Of a stretch of DNA of 64,000 nucleotides, positions 59,749-64,000 are shown one piece after another. The stretch is from Leifsonia sp. SCN 70-46 (GTDB lineage: Bacteria; Actinomycetota; Actinomycetes; Actinomycetales; Microbacteriaceae), in assembly GCA_001725325.1 (NCBI GenBank), contig MEFY01000002.1:871559-935558 (forward strand). Reading direction: 5' to 3'. The translations under genes and the position numbers were made by a program. How positions within the stretch are numbered: position 1 is the first letter of the stretch; each line of letters begins with the position of its first letter. The notes beneath the pieces are model-generated. The model was not told where the DNA came from and did not search any database. It saw nothing but the letters and a program-made list of their open reading frames with translations.

Positions 59749-59995
59749 TGACAATCGAGCGCCTATGGAGGCCAGCAAATAGGCTGGAGTTCCGCGGAAC
59801 TTCGCGGATTTCCGAATCAAACTAGCACGACGTGATCAGGGTGATTCTGCTCATTCGTGGGCAAAATGTGGGCAGGACCCGAGACCGCTTAACACGCCTC
59901 TAGCGAGGTGCGGGAACCGGCTCGCTCGCCCTAGAGACGGTCCTTCGAGCGCTGGTCAGATGTTCGGTATCGAGCAGCTCGACCGCACGATCAGG
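59749..59995. other. Gene-free edge of the integrated segment
   Basis: No supported gene. The composition shifts to lower GC. GGGCAAAATGTGGGCAGGAC near 59860 resembles sequence that I recall lying next to att sites of actinobacterial integrated elements, but no integrase frame is visible. Confidence 0.4.
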
Positions 59996-60001
59996 TAACA
60001 T
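59996..60001 (+). promoter_or_regulatory. -10 element of the ArsR gene, leaderless start
   Basis: TAACAT ends 6 nt before the ATG at 60008. The surrounding CATGTGCGCATG is palindromic and could be part of the ArsR operator. Confidence 0.5.
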
Positions 60002-60007
60002 GTGCGC

Positions 60008-60373
60008 ATGAACGCAGATAAGCAAATATGCGGATGCGAGCCCGACAGCCAATACGTGGAACTCGCGGTCGAGGTGTTCGCGATGCTTGCCGACGCTACT
60101 CGAGTGCGGATGATTCTTGCGTTGCGTGATGGGGAACTGTCGGTCAACCACCTCGCGGACATCGTCGACAAGACCCCGGCAGCGGCGTCGCAGCACCTCG
60201 CGAAGCTTCGTTTGGCTCGCATTGTTGCCGCTCGGCAGGAGGGCCAGCGAGTGTTCTACCGGCTTGAAAATGAGCACGCTTCCCAGTTGGTGGCTGACGC
60301 GATCTTCCAGGCCGAACACTCCCTCGGTGGCACACCCCGGCACCACCACGAGCGGAGCGGGGAAGAATCATGA
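60008..60373 (+). CDS. ArsR/SmtB-family metalloregulator
   Basis: 121 aa from the ATG at 60008. N-terminal Cys pair ICGC then winged helix ELAVEVFAMLADATRVRMIL, LSVNHLADIVDKTPAAASQHLAKLRLARIV, QEGQRVFYRLENEHASQLV, and a His-rich tail RHHHERS. The alpha-5-type site ExxH near the C-terminus and the tail suit Zn/Co sensing (CzrA/NmtR type). Overlaps the CDF gene start by 4 nt, so it controls its own efflux partner. Confidence 0.9.
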   Translation: MNADKQICGCEPDSQYVELAVEVFAMLADATRVRMILALRDGELSVNHLADIVDKTPAAASQHLAKLRLARIVAARQEGQRVFYRLENEHASQLVADAIFQAEHSLGGTPRHHHERSGEES

Positions 60374-61509
60374 GTGGTCCACGCACTCACCAGCACCTGC
60401 ACCATGAGGAACCGATCGGTGAGCACGCTCTCCACGACAGCTCGCACCAGCATCCTCACGCGGACGACGCGGAATCAGATCACGGCCATGATCACGCGGA
60501 CGGAGACCATGGCCATGAGCACGGGCCGGGAGCGCACAGCCACCCGGTCGGGATCAAGGGGTTCTTCATCGGGCTGTTCGTGCCGCACTCCCACGACGCT
60601 TCAGACTCGATCGATGACGCACTCGAGGCCAGCAACGAGGGCGTCCGGGCAGTGAAGATCAGCCTGTTCATCCTCTTGGGTACAACCATCCTCCAGCTCG
60701 TGGTGGTTGTAATCAGTGGCTCGGTCGCCCTATTAGCCGACACGATCCACAACTTTTCCGACGCCCTGACCGCGGTCCCGTTGTGGATCGCATTCATTCT
60801 CGGCCGTCGCGCCGCGACTCGCCGCTACACCTTTGGGTACGGCCGCGCCGAGGACCTGGCCGGTCTGTCTATCGTCGCGGTCGTCGCTCTCTCCGCTATC
60901 ATCGCGGCCTGGCAGTCCATTGGCCGGATCATCGACCCGCAGCCGCTGCACAACCTGTGGTGGGTGCTGGCCGCCGGCGTTATCGGCTTCATCGGAAATG
61001 AGGCAGTGGCCATCTACCGGATCCGGGTAGGACAGCGAATTGGCTCTGCCGCTCTCGTCGCCGATGGCGTGCACGCTCGAACGGATGGCTTCACGTCGCT
61101 CGCGGTGGTTGTCGGCGCGATCGGTGTCATGCTCGGTTTCCCCCTGGCCGACCCGATTGTCGGGCTGATCATCTCTGCTGCGATCATCGTCCTGCTCTGC
61201 GGAACGGTCCGCTCCATCGGCCGACGGCTCATGGATGGCATTGAACCCGGGCTCGTCGACAAAGCGGAGAAAGCTCTGGAACGCACACCTGGAGTGCTGG
61301 CTGTATCCCGTGTGCAACTGCGCTGGGTCGGCCACCGACTTCAAGGAGCGGCCGTCATTCAGGTCGCTGCGAGCAATACTCTCGCTGGGGCCGAGGGAAT
61401 CGTCCACGAAGCTGAGCACGAACTGGGCCACGCCCTGCCTAACCTCGATGACATGCTGATCAGTGCGGTCACGAAGGCAGAGGGCGCAACTGTCCCGCAT
61501 GCTCACTAG
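60370..61509 (+). CDS. CDF family cation efflux protein
   Basis: 379 aa. A His/Asp-rich N-terminus (residues 7-75, many HxH) could bind metal. Six helices follow; the metal-site motifs are HNFSD in TM2 and HARTD in TM5 (each HxxxD), as in Zn-transporting CDF proteins. The C-terminal ~90 residues form the cytoplasmic dimerisation domain (IEPGLVDKAEKALERTPGVL). Exports Zn2+ or a similar cation in exchange for protons; partner of the ArsR regulator. Confidence 0.92.
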   Translation: MSGPRTHQHLHHEEPIGEHALHDSSHQHPHADDAESDHGHDHADGDHGHEHGPGAHSHPVGIKGFFIGLFVPHSHDASDSIDDALEASNEGVRAVKISLFILLGTTILQLVVVVISGSVALLADTIHNFSDALTAVPLWIAFILGRRAATRRYTFGYGRAEDLAGLSIVAVVALSAIIAAWQSIGRIIDPQPLHNLWWVLAAGVIGFIGNEAVAIYRIRVGQRIGSAALVADGVHARTDGFTSLAVVVGAIGVMLGFPLADPIVGLIISAAIIVLLCGTVRSIGRRLMDGIEPGLVDKAEKALERTPGVLAVSRVQLRWVGHRLQGAAVIQVAASNTLAGAEGIVHEAEHELGHALPNLDDMLISAVTKAEGATVPHAH

Positions 61510-61667
61510 CCGGTCATTGCGGAAACCTGCAACGCCACGAAATGGGGGAGGCCGCCATCACCGGAATGCGGGAGCCGCAGGGCTCGAGCTGACACTGGCC
61601 CGGGCGGCCCGAGTAAATCGATGACCTGCACCTTGCGGGCTAGGCCGGTGGGTCTGGGGTGCGATGG

Positions 61668-63125
61668 TTACACATCAAGGACGCGCATTCGACGGCGAAC
61701 CTCTACTGCGCCGGCAACGATGAGAGCGCCGCCGAGGCCGAGCAGAAGTCCTCCGACAATCAGCTGAGCGGGCTGCACTGAGGCGACCCCGGCTGGTTCG
61801 TACACGTTGCGGCGCTCGATCAGGGCCGCGTTAAGGCGCTGGTCGACAGGCAACCATAGTTCCAGGGCGCGTCCGTGGCTGTCGAATTGTGCGTACACGA
61901 ACCACAGCCCGTCACTGGGTAGGACTAGCGATCCGCTGAATTCTGCGACAGGGCCGATTCCCGAGGTGAGCGTTTCGATAAGGGTTTGGCCGGCCCGACG
62001 AGCCGACAGTTGGATCGGTGCCAGCTGTCCCCCATCGCTCACCTCAAGATCGGTGACGGTGACATCGATCCGACCGGAGCCGTCGCCGGTCACCGACATA
62101 GTGGCTGTTCCGAACGACGGTCCTTGCCCGGGATCGTGGGCTTGCGCCGCCGAGGGGGCGAATGCGACGACCAGGGATAGGGCGAGCGCGATGCCGAGCG
62201 CACCGATCCGCCACAGATGTTGTCGACGTGCGGCTACGACGATGACGACTATAGCCACTGTCGATATGACGATCGCGGCTGACTGCGCAACAGGGATCAG
62301 GCCAACGCTACTGATCCCGGTAGCGGACGCGACCAATTGCAGTCCGGTGACAGCTGCCACTGCGAGTGGCCACCGCCACGCACCGATCCGACGGGCATCC
62401 AAGACCATGAGGCCGAGAAGGGCGAGCGGCATGTCGGGTGCGATCCACCCGGCGAGGCTGAGCGCTGCGAGCACGGCAAGACGGAAGACCGTGTAGCCGA
62501 CGATAGTGACCGTGATTGCTAGCGGGCCCCGGGTTAGGGCCGAAATAACCCAGACGCTGCCCAGGCCGGTCAGCACCAGTAGAGGCAAGTACAGGGCTTC
62601 GGGAAATTGGGGCACGTTCGTGTCGTACTCCATCACGACGATTTGCGACGCGCCCAACAGTGCGACTCCTAGTGTGAGCCGCACAATCTGGGAGGAGCGC
62701 GGGTTCACGCCGATCAGCATCGCCACCAGTAGGACCAAGGTGGCGATGACTGACAGAAGGTGCGGAGGTGACCAGAGGACCGCGTCGCGACCGAACGCGG
62801 AATGCCAGAAGGCATCGGCCGGGGCCGCAAGCACGGTCGCCGCCGCGGACGCGACAGCCAACACGAACCCCGGGGCACGAACTGCCAGACGGAGTGAGCG
62901 TGTCCGCACCAGGCGCCAGCCCCAGACCGCGAGGATCAGGCCTACCAACAATATCGACGAGTACAGCAACAAGTGCGGCGGGATGAGTGCGCTGTCACGC
63001 CCCAGGGTGGTGTGCCATGAATCATCCCAATACGCGGACGCCAGCCCTGCTAGAGAAGCAACGGCGACGGCCGCTGCTTCGACTCCGCGGAGGTGATCTT
63101 CACCGTCATCGTTGTGTGCTTTCAT
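61668..63125 (-). CDS. Large membrane protein with duplicated WH-GRD-PPHLL motif
   Basis: 485 aa. About ten membrane helices in the first ~330 residues, then an extracytoplasmic beta-rich domain (FGTATMSVTGDGSGRIDVTV, WFVYAQFDSHGRALELWLPV) resembling YtkA/FixH or CopC-like folds, then one last helix and a basic tail. The segment DSWHTTLGRDSALIPPHLL at ~34-52 is repeated as FWHSAFGRDAVLWSPPHLL at ~106-124, so the N-terminal half is duplicated. The conserved His pairs suggest metal or heme handling. It lies 66 nt past the ATPase gene on the same strand. Confidence 0.7.
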   Translation of the reverse strand: MKAHNDDGEDHLRGVEAAAVAVASLAGLASAYWDDSWHTTLGRDSALIPPHLLLYSSILLVGLILAVWGWRLVRTRSLRLAVRAPGFVLAVASAAATVLAAPADAFWHSAFGRDAVLWSPPHLLSVIATLVLLVAMLIGVNPRSSQIVRLTLGVALLGASQIVVMEYDTNVPQFPEALYLPLLVLTGLGSVWVISALTRGPLAITVTIVGYTVFRLAVLAALSLAGWIAPDMPLALLGLMVLDARRIGAWRWPLAVAAVTGLQLVASATGISSVGLIPVAQSAAIVISTVAIVVIVVAARRQHLWRIGALGIALALSLVVAFAPSAAQAHDPGQGPSFGTATMSVTGDGSGRIDVTVTDLEVSDGGQLAPIQLSARRAGQTLIETLTSGIGPVAEFSGSLVLPSDGLWFVYAQFDSHGRALELWLPVDQRLNAALIERRNVYEPAGVASVQPAQLIVGGLLLGLGGALIVAGAVEVRRRMRVLDV

Positions 63126-63191
63126 GACCGCTCCTCCCTATCGATCTGTAGCCGGTTTCGCCAACGGTTCCTTTAGCTTCCGGTTCTTCCT

Positions 63192-64000
63192 CTAGGAACG
63201 ATCGGCGAGCAGCCGGGAGGTGCTGACGTCGGGGCGCAGATCAAGACGTCGGAGCAGCTGAGCGTTCAGCGCCACGACCACGGTCGAGGCAGACATCAGC
63301 AGGGCCCCTACTTCCATCGGGAGCACAAAGCCGATGGGGGCGAGGACTCCTGCGGCGAGTGGAACGGAGATGAGGTTGTAGCCTGCTGCCCACCACAGGT
63401 TTTGCTTCATCTTTCTGTAGCTCTTGCGAGACAGCTCGATGACAGAAAGCACGGACCGCGGGTCGTCACTGGCGAGGATCACGCCGGCCGATGCGATCGC
63501 GACATCCGTTCCGGCGCCAATCGCAATACCTACGTTCGCCTGTGCGAGAGCGGGGGCATCGTTCACGCCGTCGCCGACCATCGCGACCTTTCGACCCTCG
63601 TGCTGCAACTCGGCGACCTTCGCCGCCTTGTCTTCTGGGTGGACTCCGGCGAACACCCTGTCGATGCCGAGCTCTGCGGCGACCGACTGTGCGACTGCCT
63701 CCGCATCGCCGGTGATCATTACCACCTGGATTCCAAGAGCGTGCAGAGCATCAACGGCCTGGCGCGACTCCTCGCGCACCTCGTCAGCGAGGCCGATCGC
63801 GCCAATCACCTTGCCGTCGGCGAGGACGTGAAGGATAATCGCGCCGTCGTTCTTCCACGACTCGGTAACGGGAATCGCGGTCGCGCCGCTGCTCGCCAGC
63901 ATCGCTGGCCCGCCCACTGAGATGGCTCGTCCTTCGACGGTGGCGGTGACACCTACTGCTGTTGAGGCCTGGAAGTCGGATGCCTTCAGCATTGTGAGAT
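63192..64000 (-). CDS. P1B-type metal ATPase (CopB-like), N-terminus beyond window
   Basis: About 269 C-terminal residues are present; the frame is open to the window end. Visible: hinge TGDAEAVAQSVAAELG, HPEDKAAKV, GDGVNDAPALAQANVGIAIGAGTD (quoted in parts), then TM7 NLWWAAGYN and TM8 MSASTVVVALNA. NxxxGYN with MSxST is the P1B-3 (CopB) signature rather than the MSxSS of CopA. Exports copper or a related ion. The phosphorylation site and metal-binding N-terminus lie outside. Confidence 0.88.
   Translation of the reverse strand, partial: LTMLKASDFQASTAVGVTATVEGRAISVGGPAMLASSGATAIPVTESWKNDGAIILHVLADGKVIGAIGLADEVREESRQAVDALHALGIQVVMITGDAEAVAQSVAAELGIDRVFAGVHPEDKAAKVAELQHEGRKVAMVGDGVNDAPALAQANVGIAIGAGTDVAIASAGVILASDDPRSVLSVIELSRKSYRKMKQNLWWAAGYNLISVPLAAGVLAPIGFVLPMEVGALLMSASTVVVALNAQLLRRLDLRPDVSTSRLLADRS

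Noticed and set aside
59704-59790. Complete tRNA gene
   Set aside because: No D arm or 5' acceptor strand pairs with CGGAGCC upstream; only the 3' half is present.
59236-59820. Minus-strand frame at the island edge as a phage integrase fragment
   Set aside because: It lacks the Arg-His-x-x-Arg and Tyr blocks and mostly mirrors the DUF1349 gene.
1-64000. CRISPR array, rRNA operon, prophage structural genes, replication origin
   Set aside because: I saw no regularly spaced repeats, rRNA sequence, phage structural genes or DnaA-box clusters.

Overview
The window is about 70% GC and densely packed, with many 1-4 nt start/stop overlaps. It looks like an actinobacterial chromosome, most likely Microbacteriaceae. 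The pointers are Asp23/Gls24 protein clusters, a DUF7882-type small protein, a small DUF6504-like protein, a CIRCE heat-shock operator, and many promoters whose -10 hexamer ends 6-7 nt before the start codon (leaderless mRNAs). The family assignment is an inference from gene content only.

Layout. 1-6 kb: a cut gene, a bacteriophytochrome-GGDEF protein, two SDR proteins, membrane proteins and a secreted Asn/Gly-rich protein. 6-14 kb: oxidative catabolism genes (GMC oxidoreductase, AraC regulator, aldehyde dehydrogenase, DinB protein, dienelactone hydrolase, glutaryl-CoA-type dehydrogenase, two VOC proteins). 14.3-24.8 kb: a coherent catabolic island made of a flavin monooxygenase, a branched-chain-amino-acid-type ABC importer with its two ATPases fused, a DAPG/phloretin hydrolase-family enzyme, an IclR regulator, a SnoaL-like protein, a DUF3500 protein and a fumarylacetoacetase-family hydrolase. 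Two of its divergent promoter regions carry a related 19-bp site at the same distance from the -35 box. 25-27 kb: transporter and small genes.

27-35 kb: a DeoR-regulated sugar operon (CUT1-type importer lacking its own ATPase, class II ketose-bisphosphate aldolase, ADP-dependent PFK/glucokinase-family kinase, class I phosphomannose isomerase-like protein, DUF4432 epimerase-like protein). 35-40 kb: polyphosphate kinase 2; an overlapping three-gene cassette (acyl-CoA dehydrogenase-like, PIG-L deacetylase-methyltransferase fusion, glycosyltransferase); Dps; a GNAT acetyltransferase. 40.6-44.5 kb: divergent Asp23/Gls24, CsbD and ECF sigma genes, probably envelope stress. 44.5-49.9 kb: a six-gene run joining a VIT1/CCC1-type transporter, a two-component system, a ferric-reductase-like membrane flavoprotein, an FMN-binding protein and its ApbE flavin transferase.

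50-58 kb: a small Zn-ribbon protein, an SGNH-fold protein without the usual serine, an AraC regulator, and a ROK-controlled operon coupling a ribose-type ABC importer to two esterases, suggesting uptake and deacylation of an acylated sugar. A matching pair of operator-like elements sits over the two divergent promoters. 58-59.6 kb: Hsp20 under a CIRCE-like site, and a DUF1349 protein. From about 59.7 kb to the end: the 3' part of a tRNA-Phe, which looks like an integration scar, followed by a lower-GC metal-resistance segment (ArsR/SmtB repressor, CDF efflux protein, duplicated-motif membrane protein, P1B-3-type metal ATPase cut by the window end). No rRNA, CRISPR array, complete tRNA, IS element or replication origin was recognised.
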